A stretch of DNA of 64,000 bases from QHXM01 sp032160705 (GCA_032160705.1 JAVHVE010000052.1:36190-100189), one strand, 5' to 3'. Counted from the first letter of the stretch, positions 49,733 to 58,730 are shown. Made by a program: numbers and translations. The notes: generated from the letters alone by a model not told the origin.

Positions 49733-51943
49733 TCAACGCTTTGCTATTCCTTGACGCCAGTCAGTATGAATTTCAAAGCTGACCCCGCCGATAACATTTC
49801 TCTGTGCAAGCTGGACAGCATCAACGATGAATTGACGCCTGGGCGTGGTCGGCAGTTTCCTGAATCTAATCTTCACACGTCCGGTCGCGCCGGGCTCCAG
49901 CAAAAGGTTTGAAAGCCTTGCTCCGTTCGGATCGGTGATGAACAGATAACTTCCGTCAAATTCGACGCCGCAGGCCATCGCGCCGCCGCGCCGCCATGCT
50001 TTCATGAGAGTGCCGTCGAGTTTGACCCTCACCTCTCCATATTGCAGAAATGAGTTCTGCAATTCTTTCGCGGGCGGGCGGATGAGGAGAGTGGTTGCGG
50101 ATCTTCCCTGCTCGACGTTGCGGACAATAAAGCTCTCGTCGTCAGATTCATCGCCTGCCATGTCTACTATCTCCAGGTTTCGCCAGACGAGATTGTTGTT
50201 GCCGCGAACATTGTGGTTGATATCCATCGTCTCAGGAGTCGTCATCGGGTCGGCAGCGGAGACCCAGCGAGCGACCATGCAGTAGTGGCCTGTTCCGGGA
50301 AGACTGTTCCATTGTTGCTCGACTATCTTTGTCGAATGGGCTGTAAAGCCGCTGACCGGAATGCTCGCCAGTAGTGTCCAATCAGTCTGCCAACTGAGGC
50401 CGGTCGCCGCGTGTGCCCAGTAGAGTTCGAGAGTGCCGCTCGCGCTCGCGTCTCCACCATTGTGCAATTTGACATAAACCCAGTTGGGAGAACCATGCTG
50501 GGGATTCTGGTGCTCGTGTTGATGAAGCAGGCTGGTGTCCTGCGTATTACGCACCCAGATATAAGGAGACTTCCACATATCTTCGCTGGCCGTATTCGGA
50601 TCAGGCTCGACGCCGGTATCGTTCCAGGTGTCTTTCATCCACACGTTGTTGGCGGCAGGCGAGCTGCATCTGAAGTTGGCGACGGTCGCGGCTGTGTTAT
50701 TTAGCACTTGATGATTATCCGTTGGCTGCGGCTCTGCGCTCGTCCCGACCCACTCGGTTGTCGTGCCCGGGACATTCACATTCGGGTTCGAGAAGAAAGG
50801 GATGCGCAGGCATCCTCCGCAAGAGCCTGAATAGGCCATGACCGTGCGGAATGCAGCCACGCCGGGAGTGGACGGCGAAGTGACGCCGTAACCGTGATTG
50901 TAGTGGTATGGCCTGTTGTCAGTTGAATCATTAGCCCAGTCGTGAAGCGCTCCCATGACATGCCCGACTTCATGCACAAAACTGAACTGGCCGCTCGCAC
51001 AACTCTGCTTGACGACGGCGTAGGCCGAAGATTCAAAGGCGTGAGAGACTGTTTCCATGTTCCAGGCTCTGCCACACTTGCCGTTGTCATTGCGTTTGAC
51101 AATCAGCACTACCACATCCGCCGCGAATGTGTTACGCAGCGTCTGCACATTATCAATAATCCCATCGCTTCCATTCGTGACCGCATTAAGGTCGGTGATG
51201 GTGCTCCCGGTCTCTGTATAAGCTACCTCTTCCGTATGAACGAGGCGCAACCGCTGAGTGATGTTGCTGTTCAGATAAACTTCATTCGCCTGCGCGACAG
51301 CGAGATAAATCTCTGCTTCCATCGCCTCCGTGCTGCCAGCCGTTGGGCCGCTACCCGATGCCGCCCGCGCATCCGGGGTATAGACCACCATCACATCAAT
51401 CTCAGTCGGAGGGTCGGTGCTGCACACATCCTCCCCCTGGCCTGTGGGGCTTAACTTTGGTTTGAGGGGCTCTTCTTCGTCGGGAAATTTGGAGCGGTCA
51501 ATTTCGCGCAACGAGTGAACGCCATCGCCGATGTAGCGAATCTGGTAAGATTTTCCTTTCATTCTCATTATTTCTCCGACCACAACTTCTCCGACGACGG
51601 AAAAAATCACCGAACTGGCAGGCTCGTTTTCCACCTTGCCGTACCAGATCGAACCATTGCGCCGAACCTGCTCCTGGCGAGTGCGAATCAGGTTCAAGCT
51701 GTCACCATCGAACAATGGGAGCACGAGTTTCTGTCTGCCTCCATTGCGCAACTGATCCAGGTCAACGACGACGTTCTGCCTGCGAATGATAGTCGGGTCG
51801 TCTTCCGGCCTGACCGTCCCCTGCCGGTCAGTGGGGCGGAGCAAGGATGAATCAAACTGCCTCTGCGCAAGCTGTTTGGTCACACCTAAGCCTAACAGCA
51901 GAGCCAGCGTCAAGAGGGAAATGAGGAACAAGGTGCGTTTCAT
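49733..51943 (-). CDS. Secreted reprolysin-type zinc metalloprotease
   Basis: A 736-residue exported protein from ATG 51943, preceded by AAAGGAG. After a signal peptide and a propeptide-like domain (about 25-160, IWYGKVENEPASSVIFSVVGE) comes the zincin domain with VMVVYTPDARAA, and the metal motif FVHEVGHVMGALHDW, HExxHxxGxxHD as in M12 reprolysins, followed by the Met-turn VMAYSGSC. The C-terminal 300 residues are beta sandwich-like (LELYWAHAATGLSWQTDW, YCMVARWVSAADP). It is likely a secreted protease with accessory adhesion domains. Confidence 0.85.
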   Translation of the reverse strand: MKRTLFLISLLTLALLLGLGVTKQLAQRQFDSSLLRPTDRQGTVRPEDDPTIIRRQNVVVDLDQLRNGGRQKLVLPLFDGDSLNLIRTRQEQVRRNGSIWYGKVENEPASSVIFSVVGEVVVGEIMRMKGKSYQIRYIGDGVHSLREIDRSKFPDEEEPLKPKLSPTGQGEDVCSTDPPTEIDVMVVYTPDARAASGSGPTAGSTEAMEAEIYLAVAQANEVYLNSNITQRLRLVHTEEVAYTETGSTITDLNAVTNGSDGIIDNVQTLRNTFAADVVVLIVKRNDNGKCGRAWNMETVSHAFESSAYAVVKQSCASGQFSFVHEVGHVMGALHDWANDSTDNRPYHYNHGYGVTSPSTPGVAAFRTVMAYSGSCGGCLRIPFFSNPNVNVPGTTTEWVGTSAEPQPTDNHQVLNNTAATVANFRCSSPAANNVWMKDTWNDTGVEPDPNTASEDMWKSPYIWVRNTQDTSLLHQHEHQNPQHGSPNWVYVKLHNGGDASASGTLELYWAHAATGLSWQTDWTLLASIPVSGFTAHSTKIVEQQWNSLPGTGHYCMVARWVSAADPMTTPETMDINHNVRGNNNLVWRNLEIVDMAGDESDDESFIVRNVEQGRSATTLLIRPPAKELQNSFLQYGEVRVKLDGTLMKAWRRGGAMACGVEFDGSYLFITDPNGARLSNLLLEPGATGRVKIRFRKLPTTPRRQFIVDAVQLAQRNVIGGVSFEIHTDWRQGIAKR

Positions 51944-52688
51944 AGCAACTCCTTTCAGAAGTTTCTTGCAGGTGGGTTGATTCTTTCTCAGAGGCTGTCT
52001 ACGGTGGGCTGTGAGTCCTGGCCTGGCTTGGTCTGACGGCGGCGACAGCGCACATTCGCCGTTCTTTGACAAACAACGGTGAAGGCGTGCCGGAAATGGG
52101 TGAGTCCGGTTACCATTTCTGAGCGCCCACGAGATGAGGGCGCGTGTCGCGCGCGCGTTGCATGATGCGTGAGAGCGTCATCTGCGCTGAAGCAGGACAA
52201 ATACTTGAGTTTCCGAGAAACAGTGAGAAAGTTAGAAGTTGTGAACGTGAAGTGTCAGGATCGGAACAGGCCTGGATTCCTGATGTCGAATCTTAGAGGA
52301 GCAAAATCCGGCAGTCGAATTCCGATTCCGAAATGAGGCTACTCCTTTCAATGGGCGAACGATTGGGGCGACAGTGGGCTGGCTGGAACCGAAGTCGCGC
52401 GCCTGAATTACGAGTCGAGATAAGAAACTAACGGGCGAGGCGCTCGTTAGCGGTTATCGGCCAATTGAGGTGAAGACCCTCTGACTTGCGGGCTACAGTA
52501 TTACGGCAAAACGGCAGAAGTCAATAGCTAATAATCTTATTGACAATCTTTGACCGACGAGAATATTGTCTCAATTGCTTTTCGGTACTTCCCTGTGAAC
52601 AAAAAGCTCGATCCGGCGAGTCCCGCTTAATTACCTTTCAAAGCAAGCAGTATGACGCTTCCACCTCTATCGAAGGAGATAGTTTGTA
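51944..52688. other. Long gap without a gene (745 bp)
   Basis: I find no supported gene between the zincin and the PLD-like gene. It contains the putative promoter at 52540-52569 and a weak dyad around 52430-52450 (TAACGGGCG / CGCTCGTTA). Local composition falls slightly toward A+T near 52500. A structured RNA or a decayed gene is possible but nothing recognisable is present. Confidence 0.5.
52540..52569 (+). promoter_or_regulatory. Putative sigma-70 promoter of the PLD-like gene
   Basis: TTGACA at 52540-52545, an 18-bp spacer and TATTGT at 52564-52569 lie about 120 bp ahead of the ATG at 52689. The ribosome binding site GAAGGAGAT follows at about 52672. Confidence 0.5.
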
Positions 52689-54389
52689 ATGGCTAAAAAG
52701 GCGCGAACGACAAAGACAGTGCATGTACTTCACAACTCGGCCACGAAAAATGGCCTGACCGTCAAGATATATCGCGGAGACGGAGCAGCGATGCTGGCCT
52801 TCAGTGTAGATAAAGGGAAAACAAAAAATCTTGCCGGGTTCGCGATCAAACGCACTGCGCCCGATGGTAAGTCCACCTATCTTCCGAACCGCCTCAGCTT
52901 CGCTGGCGGCGTCACCAGTGAGACGAAGACTGAGGAGATGGGCGGGTATCCGTCCAGTGAAGCTCCGTTTCAAAAGTTTCGCTGGATTGATATTCCAGAA
53001 GAGATGCAGCCCGGAGATTTTCGCTACGATGTGACGGCGATGTACTTTGATAAGGGCGACAAGTTGATGGCCGGGCCAACCGTTGATGTTTCTCTTGAGA
53101 TTGAGCCGCGCAAAATAGGAGCATTCGAATTTGGCTACACACGCGGCTATCTTTCGTCGCAGGCTTACACAGACCTCTTCAAGAATAAACCTATTCGACC
53201 CGCGACGAAAACGCTGGATTACGATACCTCATCTTTCGCTGCCCAGTATAAATGGCTGGGCGCTCATGCGCGCCAGATGGTCTTCGATTTCATAAGCGAG
53301 TGTCTGACAGATAAGAGCCTGACGCTTGACCTCTTTGCCTATGATCTGGACGAGCCTGATTTCGTGCGAGATTTGCAGAAGCTCGGCATCCGCCTACGCG
53401 CCTTTCTGGACAACGCGCCGCTGCACACCAAGAAGGGCGCGCTGGAGATTGACGTTCACAAATTGCTCGTCAAATCCGCCGGAGCAAATAATGTCAAGCA
53501 GGGACACTTTCAACGTTTCGCGCACAACAAGGTGATGATCCAGAAGAAGAACGGCAAGCCCGTCAAAGTCTTGACCGGCTCGGCAAACTTTTCCGTGCGC
53601 GGCCTCTACGTTCAGGCGAACAACATCCTGGTCTTTGACGACCCGACAACGGCTGAGCTTTACGAAGCGGCTTTCGAGCAGGCATTCACTGATGCAGCGA
53701 AGTTCTCCAGCTCGGATATTGCGAAAGACTGGCACGACGTTGAGGTCAATGGGTTGCCCAAATTCTCCGTCTGCTTCTCGCCGCACAAGAGCGGAGACGT
53801 TTCTCTGGATAAAGTGGCGGACGCGATTCAGAAAGCCAAAAGCTCCGTCGTCTTCGCGGTGATGCAACTTGGGGGCGGCGGTGGTGTCATGGACGATCTC
53901 AAGGCTCTGCCGGGGAAGAAAATATTCTCTTACGGCATGACGCAGACGAGTGGAGGCATCAAGGTCTATAGGCCAGGAGAGTCGGACGGTATCATCGTCC
54001 CGTTCAGCTACCTGAAGGGCAAAGTCCCGCCGCCGTTTCAAGACGAGTACAGCGGAGGCTCAGGTATTGTCATTCACGACAAGTTCGTCGTCGTGGATTT
54101 TAACGGCGACAATCCGGCGGTCTTCACAGGCTCGTCGAATCTCGCTGCCGGCGGCGAGAAGCAAAACGGCGACAATCTGCTGGCGATCTACGACCCGGCG
54201 GTCGCAGCGGCCTACGGGATTGAGGCCATCCGACTGGTGGATCACTATCACTTCCGCGCCAATTTGAAAGGAGCGACTTCGTCAAAACCGCTCAGCCTTC
54301 AGGGGAGCGACGCGAAAGTGCAGTGGTGGCAACCAGCCTACGATCCGAAAAATATTATCTGTACAGAGCGAGTGCTGTTTAGCGGTTAA
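52689..54389 (+). CDS. Phospholipase D-like protein, one degenerate HKD motif
   Basis: A 566-residue protein with no signal peptide. Residues 1-140 look like an immunoglobulin-type domain (SVDKGKTKNLAGFAIKR, WIDIPEEMQPGDFRYDVT). Two PLD halves follow. The first catalytic segment is FAHNKVMIQKKNGKP (His279, Lys281) with TGSANFSVRG, and lacks the usual Asp eight residues after the His. The second, IVIHDKFVVVDFNGD, has a full H463-x-K465-x4-D470 and TGSSNLA. PLD proteins hydrolyse phosphodiesters (lipid or nucleic acid). With no export signal, a cytosolic nuclease-like or toxin-like function is possible; the substrate is unknown. Confidence 0.85.
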   Translation: MAKKARTTKTVHVLHNSATKNGLTVKIYRGDGAAMLAFSVDKGKTKNLAGFAIKRTAPDGKSTYLPNRLSFAGGVTSETKTEEMGGYPSSEAPFQKFRWIDIPEEMQPGDFRYDVTAMYFDKGDKLMAGPTVDVSLEIEPRKIGAFEFGYTRGYLSSQAYTDLFKNKPIRPATKTLDYDTSSFAAQYKWLGAHARQMVFDFISECLTDKSLTLDLFAYDLDEPDFVRDLQKLGIRLRAFLDNAPLHTKKGALEIDVHKLLVKSAGANNVKQGHFQRFAHNKVMIQKKNGKPVKVLTGSANFSVRGLYVQANNILVFDDPTTAELYEAAFEQAFTDAAKFSSSDIAKDWHDVEVNGLPKFSVCFSPHKSGDVSLDKVADAIQKAKSSVVFAVMQLGGGGGVMDDLKALPGKKIFSYGMTQTSGGIKVYRPGESDGIIVPFSYLKGKVPPPFQDEYSGGSGIVIHDKFVVVDFNGDNPAVFTGSSNLAAGGEKQNGDNLLAIYDPAVAAAYGIEAIRLVDHYHFRANLKGATSSKPLSLQGSDAKVQWWQPAYDPKNIICTERVLFSG

Positions 54390-54454
54390 GGAGCGAGCAG
54401 GAGCAAAAGTTGATGCTCTTGAATAGTTTTGTCATCAACTTGAGATGACTATCT

Positions 54455-55225
54455 ATGCAAACGTGGCTCTTAGGCGTTGCGATTGTGGGCTTGAGCGTGC
54501 TGGTCGCGCATCTGGGCTTGCGCCTGGTGCGAGGCCGTGTCCCTTTGCCGGTTCTCGAAACCCAGCACGAAGTCGCGGGCTTCATCATCGGAGTGCTGGG
54601 CGCAATCTATGCCGTGCTGCTGGCATTCGTCGTGGTCGTCGTGTGGAATCAGTTCGGAGATGCCAAAGTTACGGCAGCGGCAGAAGCTAACCAACTAAAC
54701 GACCTCTCAAAGATGGCGCTGGGCTTTCCCGCTCCGGTGCAGCAAAGTGTGCTGGAAGGCTTGAGGGCTTACGGCCAGTCGGTGATTAATGACGAATGGA
54801 AGACCATGAAGAGCGGCGAAGCCAGCCCGAAGACGCAGGCGGCGATGGATAATTTGTGGCAGATTTACAGAGAGATTGATCCGCAGACAAATCGCGAGAG
54901 CGCCCTTCACGCGGAATCCCTCGATAGTTTGAAACAAATGAGCGACAGTCGCAGGCTTCGCATTTATGCCAGCGCCGACGATATACCGGCGATTATTCGC
55001 ATCCTGCTGTGGGGCGGCGGCCTCATCATGATCGCCTTCACCTATTTTTTCGGCGTTAAAAGTATCCGGTCACAGGCTTTGATGACCGCAGCACTTGCGG
55101 GCGAGATTGCCTTCATCCTCTTTCTGATCGTCGCACTCGACAATCCATTTCACGGCTACGTGCGCGTGCCTCCTGAGCCGATGCAGCAGGCGTTGATAAG
55201 AATTCAACCTGTCGACAATAAGTGA
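54455..55225 (+). CDS. DUF4239 (bestrophin-like) membrane protein
   Basis: A 256-residue membrane protein with four hydrophobic helices: WLLGVAIVGLSVLVAHLGLRL (3-24), FIIGVLGAIYAVLLAFVVVVVWNQF (42-67), IIRILLWGGGLIMIAFTYFFG and LMTAALAGEIAFILFLIVALDNPF. The layout and EVAGFIIGVLGAIYAVLLAFV are typical of DUF4239, distantly related to bestrophin-like proteins and of unknown function. The soluble loop 68-180 is helical. It is 65 bp downstream of the PLD gene on the same strand and could be co-transcribed. Confidence 0.8.
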   Translation: MQTWLLGVAIVGLSVLVAHLGLRLVRGRVPLPVLETQHEVAGFIIGVLGAIYAVLLAFVVVVVWNQFGDAKVTAAAEANQLNDLSKMALGFPAPVQQSVLEGLRAYGQSVINDEWKTMKSGEASPKTQAAMDNLWQIYREIDPQTNRESALHAESLDSLKQMSDSRRLRIYASADDIPAIIRILLWGGGLIMIAFTYFFGVKSIRSQALMTAALAGEIAFILFLIVALDNPFHGYVRVPPEPMQQALIRIQPVDNK

Positions 55226-55232
55226 GGGTGCG

Positions 55233-55607
55233 TTATTCGGCATCAGCCTCCCCGCCTTCGGGCCCGTAGAAGATTACCCAGACGATCAGGTCATCCGTGA
55301 AGTTCACAAACCTGTGCTCGACCCCCGCCGGAACGAACAAAAAATCTCCGGGTGTGAAAGCCTGGCGGCTCTCGCCGTTAATGAACTCGCCGCTTCCCTT
55401 TACGACGACATAAGCTTCATCGCGAGTGTGAGGCTGCTGCGGGTCTGTGCCGCGCGGAGCGTAAATCTCGACCGTTAAACTGCCATGCTCCAGAAGTGTG
55501 GCGAAGCGTTTGCCATTAGGTGTTGGCACGCGAGCCATCGCTTCCTCAATTGTCACCCTGCGCTTCCCGGCGGACAGATTAGTCGTCTTTCCTGCTTTCT
55601 CAGCCAT
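55233..55607 (-). CDS. Cupin domain protein
   Basis: A 124-residue small-barrel protein. Metal-binding cupin motifs are visible: PHTRDEAYVVVKGSGEF (motif 1, HxR-x2-E instead of HxH-x3-E) and GDFLFVPAGVEHRFVN (motif 2 with a His). It is similar to single-domain cupins of unknown substrate. Convergent with the DUF4239 gene, seven bases away. Confidence 0.8.
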   Translation of the reverse strand: MAEKAGKTTNLSAGKRRVTIEEAMARVPTPNGKRFATLLEHGSLTVEIYAPRGTDPQQPHTRDEAYVVVKGSGEFINGESRQAFTPGDFLFVPAGVEHRFVNFTDDLIVWVIFYGPEGGEADAE

Positions 55608-55619
55608 TCTCTGCTTCCT

Positions 55620-55772
55620 TTATTCCAGGACAACGGGATCCCAAGAGTTATCCACCACAATCCGCCATCCACCGTCCGCCTTTTGACGCAAAATAACAGA
55701 CGCATAGGATTCTCTGGACACTGCACTTCCGTCCGAAGTCGTGCCGGAGCAAGCCGCTGTTGCGATATTCAT
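55620..55772 (-). pseudogene. Remnant of an NTF2/SnoaL-like protein (C-terminal piece)
   Basis: A 50-codon frame from ATG 55772 to TAA 55620, encoding ...SYASVILRQKADGGWRIVVDNSWDP..., which resembles the last strands of DUF4440/SnoaL-like proteins. The rest of that fold is absent upstream. It begins ten bases upstream of the cupin start, on the same strand, and is probably gene debris. Confidence 0.45.
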
Positions 55773-55874
55773 GCCGCTCTTTATAGCACTGCCGAGGGTA
55801 AAACTCTTTGACTTTTTGCCGCCCTGTAATAGAGTCTAGCGAAAACTGAGGACATCGCTTCTATTCTTACTAAC

Positions 55875-55958
55875 ATGCCTCTAGTCCCCGACACTCGTCT
55901 CGGTCGTTACGAAATCCGCCAGCAACCTGGGAAGGGCGGCATGGGCGAGGACTCTTAG
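55875..55958 (+). pseudogene. Serine/threonine kinase N-terminal remnant (27 codons)
   Basis: ATG 55875 to TAG 55956-55958 encodes MPLVPDTRLGRYEIRQQPGK then GGMGEDS, matching the start of a Pkn-type kinase, where LGRYEI and the glycine-rich GxGGMGEVY loop begin the catalytic domain. The frame stops where the kinase lobe should continue. It lies 18 bp before the glycosyltransferase, so a large deletion or rearrangement joined the two. Confidence 0.65.
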
Positions 55959-55976
55959 GAAATTTGGAAACAACTA

Positions 55977-57191
55977 ATGGCTCGCATCCTGATTATTGGC
56001 GACGCGGTTGCCCCTACCGGTTTTGCACGGGTGATTCGCAGCATCTTTGAACCGCTGCACAATGATTTCGAGCTACACCAGTTGGCAACGCGTTATGACG
56101 AACGCCCTCATGACTATCCGTGGAAGTTGTACCGGGCGGCGAAAGGCAAGAGCGTTTACGGATACGATCAAATTATTCCGTTGATCGAAGAGATTAAGCC
56201 CGAGATAGCTTTTCTCCTTTACGACATTCCCTTTCAGATTCCTTACATGGAGGAGTTGCGCAACGCTACGCCGCAGCCAAAGGTGGTTATTTATTCGCCG
56301 GTTGAGTCAGGGCCAATCGCGCCTGAGATATTGCAGCGGCTTCACGGAGTTTCGCGTTACGTGCTCTACACTCAGTACGGTCGCAGTGAGATCGCAAAGT
56401 CACTCGAACGGGTTCGAGCACAAGACCCTCATTTCCAATTTCCCGAACTAGATGTCATTCCGCATGGCGTGGATACCCATCGCTTCTATCCGCTCGGCGA
56501 TCAGCGTGGGGAAATTCCAATGCGCCGGATTAAAGCGCGCCGGGCAATGAAACTTGACGATGAGGAACACCTCGAAGCGTTCATCGTCCTCAATGCCAAT
56601 CGAAATATGCCGCGAAAACGGATCGACATCACGATGCAGGGTTTTGCGCAATTCGCAAGGGACAAACCTGCGAACGTGAAGCTTTATTTGCACATGGCGG
56701 TTGAGGATAGCGGCTGGAACGTGTTCATCCTGGCGAAACGTTATGGGATTTATGATCGGCTAATCATGACGCAGGCAGATAATTCGCGTCCGCAGTTTTC
56801 AGATGAGCAACTGAACCTGCTCTACAACGCGTGCGATGTTGGAATCACCACCACCACGGGCGAAGGCTGGGGCATGATTAGTTTCGAGCACGCCGCCACG
56901 AGGGCTGCGCAAATTATCCCGCGACACACATCGCTGGCCCAACTGTGGGGCGATGCCGCCGAGTTTATAGACCCGGTCATGAAGTTAACTTATCCGGGAA
57001 ACCTGACGGAGGCGCACATCGTGACTCCCGAAAGCGTCGCCGCCGCTTTGCAACGACTCTATACGGATCGCGATTATCGCGACTCTTTAGCGGAAGCAGC
57101 TTACCAAAATGCAACGCGGCCTGAATTTAATTGGAATTCAATCGCGGCACGGTGGAAAAGCCTCCTCAACGACGTGATGCGCGGTGACTGA
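55977..57191 (+). CDS. GT4-like glycosyltransferase
   Basis: A 404-residue protein with the GT-B pattern: an N-terminal RILIIGDAVAPTGFARVIRSIFEPL, then VIPHGVDTHRFYPLGD and NRNMPRKRIDITMQGFA (nucleotide-sugar site), and the C-terminal DVGITTTTGEGWGMISFEHAAT with the conserved Glu residues of E-x7-E type. It transfers a sugar from a nucleotide donor, likely to a lipid or surface carbohydrate. No export genes are near. The start ATG 55977 is close to the kinase remnant. Confidence 0.85.
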   Translation: MARILIIGDAVAPTGFARVIRSIFEPLHNDFELHQLATRYDERPHDYPWKLYRAAKGKSVYGYDQIIPLIEEIKPEIAFLLYDIPFQIPYMEELRNATPQPKVVIYSPVESGPIAPEILQRLHGVSRYVLYTQYGRSEIAKSLERVRAQDPHFQFPELDVIPHGVDTHRFYPLGDQRGEIPMRRIKARRAMKLDDEEHLEAFIVLNANRNMPRKRIDITMQGFAQFARDKPANVKLYLHMAVEDSGWNVFILAKRYGIYDRLIMTQADNSRPQFSDEQLNLLYNACDVGITTTTGEGWGMISFEHAATRAAQIIPRHTSLAQLWGDAAEFIDPVMKLTYPGNLTEAHIVTPESVAAALQRLYTDRDYRDSLAEAAYQNATRPEFNWNSIAARWKSLLNDVMRGD

Positions 57192-57207
57192 AGCTGGCGG
57201 TTGGCAG

Positions 57208-57453
57208 CTATTCCTGATAAATCCCAATGGTGACGGCCATGCCGGTGCCCGAATCGGGAATCGTGATCTTAAAAGGTGTAATCTCAGGTGGCTGGCTGGG
57301 CGGCATGGCGGTGAACCCCACCTTCACGTTCTGTTGATTATCGTAATATGGCCAATCGCTCGTGTCGCCCGAATCTATCGTGCCGCAGTCGCCTGCGCCC
57401 GGGGAACTGATTGAGAAAAAAACCTGGCCGGGGGTGTTGTTGACTAATTTCAT
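57208..57453 (-). CDS. Small protein, tandem paralogue A (MKLVN family)
   Basis: An 81-residue protein from ATG 57453, preceded by GGAG in the gap after the partner gene. It shares a pattern with its neighbour: MKLVN-x-T, then GDCG, P-x-YDN-x-QNV-x-V-x-F, and a final Glu. It has no signal peptide, is acidic and predicted strand-rich. No family is recognised. It is downstream of gene B in the same direction, 59 bp away. Confidence 0.65.
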   Translation of the reverse strand: MKLVNNTPGQVFFSISSPGAGDCGTIDSGDTSDWPYYDNQQNVKVGFTAMPPSQPPEITPFKITIPDSGTGMAVTIGIYQE

Positions 57454-57512
57454 TTAGGTGACTCCATGTGGTCTGAAAAACCCGATTAAGTTGCGAGGCG
57501 TCGCGAGTACAG

Positions 57513-57746
57513 CTATTCGGCCACGAGCGCCAGTTCGGTCTGCTGACCTGTTTTGGTGGCGTCCCAGGTAGTCGAGAAGTAATCGACGCCTCCGACAGGC
57601 AGGAACTCAACAATTACGTTCTGTAGATTGTCATAGCCGGGAAGATCAGCCAGACCATCCACGGCAATCTCACCGCAATCCGCCTGCCCGTTGGAGGCAG
57701 TAATCCAGTAGTTCACGGCGACGTTAGTTTCGTTAACGAGCTTCAT
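57513..57746 (-). CDS. Small protein, tandem paralogue B (MKLVN family)
   Basis: A 77-residue protein from ATG 57746 behind CCGGAGAAC. It has the same skeleton as paralogue A: MKLVNETN, ADCGEI, LPGYDNLQNVIVEF and a final Glu. The arrangement GYDN-x-QNV is the best-conserved block. Function unknown. A putative promoter lies upstream at 57836-57864. Confidence 0.65.
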   Translation of the reverse strand: MKLVNETNVAVNYWITASNGQADCGEIAVDGLADLPGYDNLQNVIVEFLPVGGVDYFSTTWDATKTGQQTELALVAE

Positions 57747-57835
57747 TCGTTTGTTCTCCGGTTAGTTAAATTGCTTACGGAAGATGTGTCCACTCACGAG
57801 GTGATGCTGGCTGTGTATATCTTTGCAGCGCGCGC

Positions 57836-57864
57836 ATCCTACTAGAAGCAGAATTCCATTGCAA
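57836..57864 (-). promoter_or_regulatory. Possible promoter of the MKLVN pair
   Basis: On the minus strand TTGCAA (57859-57864), a 17-bp spacer and TAGGAT (57836-57841) match sigma-70 boxes four of six each, about 90 bp ahead of the ATG at 57746. Weak support. Confidence 0.3.
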
Positions 57865-57923
57865 GATAATTTTCCACAGTGCGGGCCGTACATGGAAATA
57901 GCATCTTTCTCTGACTTCTGTGC

Positions 57924-58730
57924 TTACTGATAATGTTTCATCAGTATCCGCTCATAAAACTTGCAAGGGAGAAGCGCCCTCAGGATGATCGCCGCTCTTT
58001 CGTACAGAGAGCCTGTCACATACCGGCACGAGGGCGAGCGTTTATTTATTATTCGCCCGACGAGATGTGCTATGGCAAGGGGAGAGCTACCGTTTGCTTC
58101 ATCTCTTTCCATGACCCGGAGGGCTTTCTCGAAGCTCTCTCGATAAACGGTGCTCTCTCCAGATTTCACAGCCTTCCGGCGATGCGTTGTGAACGGAGTG
58201 TTCAGATCGCCCGGCTCAATCAAGACCACACGAACGCCGAAGCGGGAAACTTCCATCCGCAAAGCCTCCATCGCTCCCTCAAGGGCGAATTTGCCGGCGC
58301 TGTAAATTCCTTGAAACGGCAGCGAGATTAATCCGCCGATTGAGCTGATATTGACTATCAACCCCGCTTGCTGTCGCCTCATCAAGGGCAGCACGGCCTG
58401 GCACACGCGAATTGTTCCGAAAAGGTTCGTCTCAAACTGCGCCTTCATTTCTTCGATTGCTGTATCTTCAACCGAGCCTGCGAGTCCGTACCCGGCGCAA
58501 TTCACGATCACGTCAATCCTGCCCTCTTTCTCCGCTATTTGCCGGACGCAGGCGTTGACGGAATCGTCATCAGTAACATCCATGTGCACGCTCGCCGGAT
58601 GGCTCGTGCTCATGGGCGTGCGGCTCGCACGATAAACGTTGCACCCGGTTTCGGACAGGTAGTCGGCGCAGGCCAGACCGATGCCTGAAGACGCGCCTGT
58701 AATGAGCACGACGGGTTTGTTCATTCGCAT
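57924..58730 (-). CDS. Short-chain dehydrogenase/reductase
   Basis: A 268-residue SDR from ATG 58730 (or 58724); the longer frame to 58913 would overlap the GNAT gene's coding sequence. The Rossmann motif VLITGASSGIGLA, then NCAGYG, and the catalytic Ser (SSIGG) and YSAGK (Tyr-x3-Lys) are intact. It uses NAD(P)H. It lies 22 bp after the GNAT gene, so both belong to a two-gene operon. In a sphingolipid-type locus it could reduce a 3-keto intermediate; this is inference. Confidence 0.88.
   Translation of the reverse strand: MRMNKPVVLITGASSGIGLACADYLSETGCNVYRASRTPMSTSHPASVHMDVTDDDSVNACVRQIAEKEGRIDVIVNCAGYGLAGSVEDTAIEEMKAQFETNLFGTIRVCQAVLPLMRRQQAGLIVNISSIGGLISLPFQGIYSAGKFALEGAMEALRMEVSRFGVRVVLIEPGDLNTPFTTHRRKAVKSGESTVYRESFEKALRVMERDEANGSSPLAIAHLVGRIINKRSPSCRYVTGSLYERAAIILRALLPCKFYERILMKHYQ

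Noticed and set aside
57208..57746. The MKLVN pair as lanthipeptide or other RiPP precursors modified by the nearby radical SAM enzymes
   Set aside because: They have no cysteine- or serine-rich core and no leader-like shape, and are separated from the radical SAM genes by the SDR/GNAT operon on the opposite strand.
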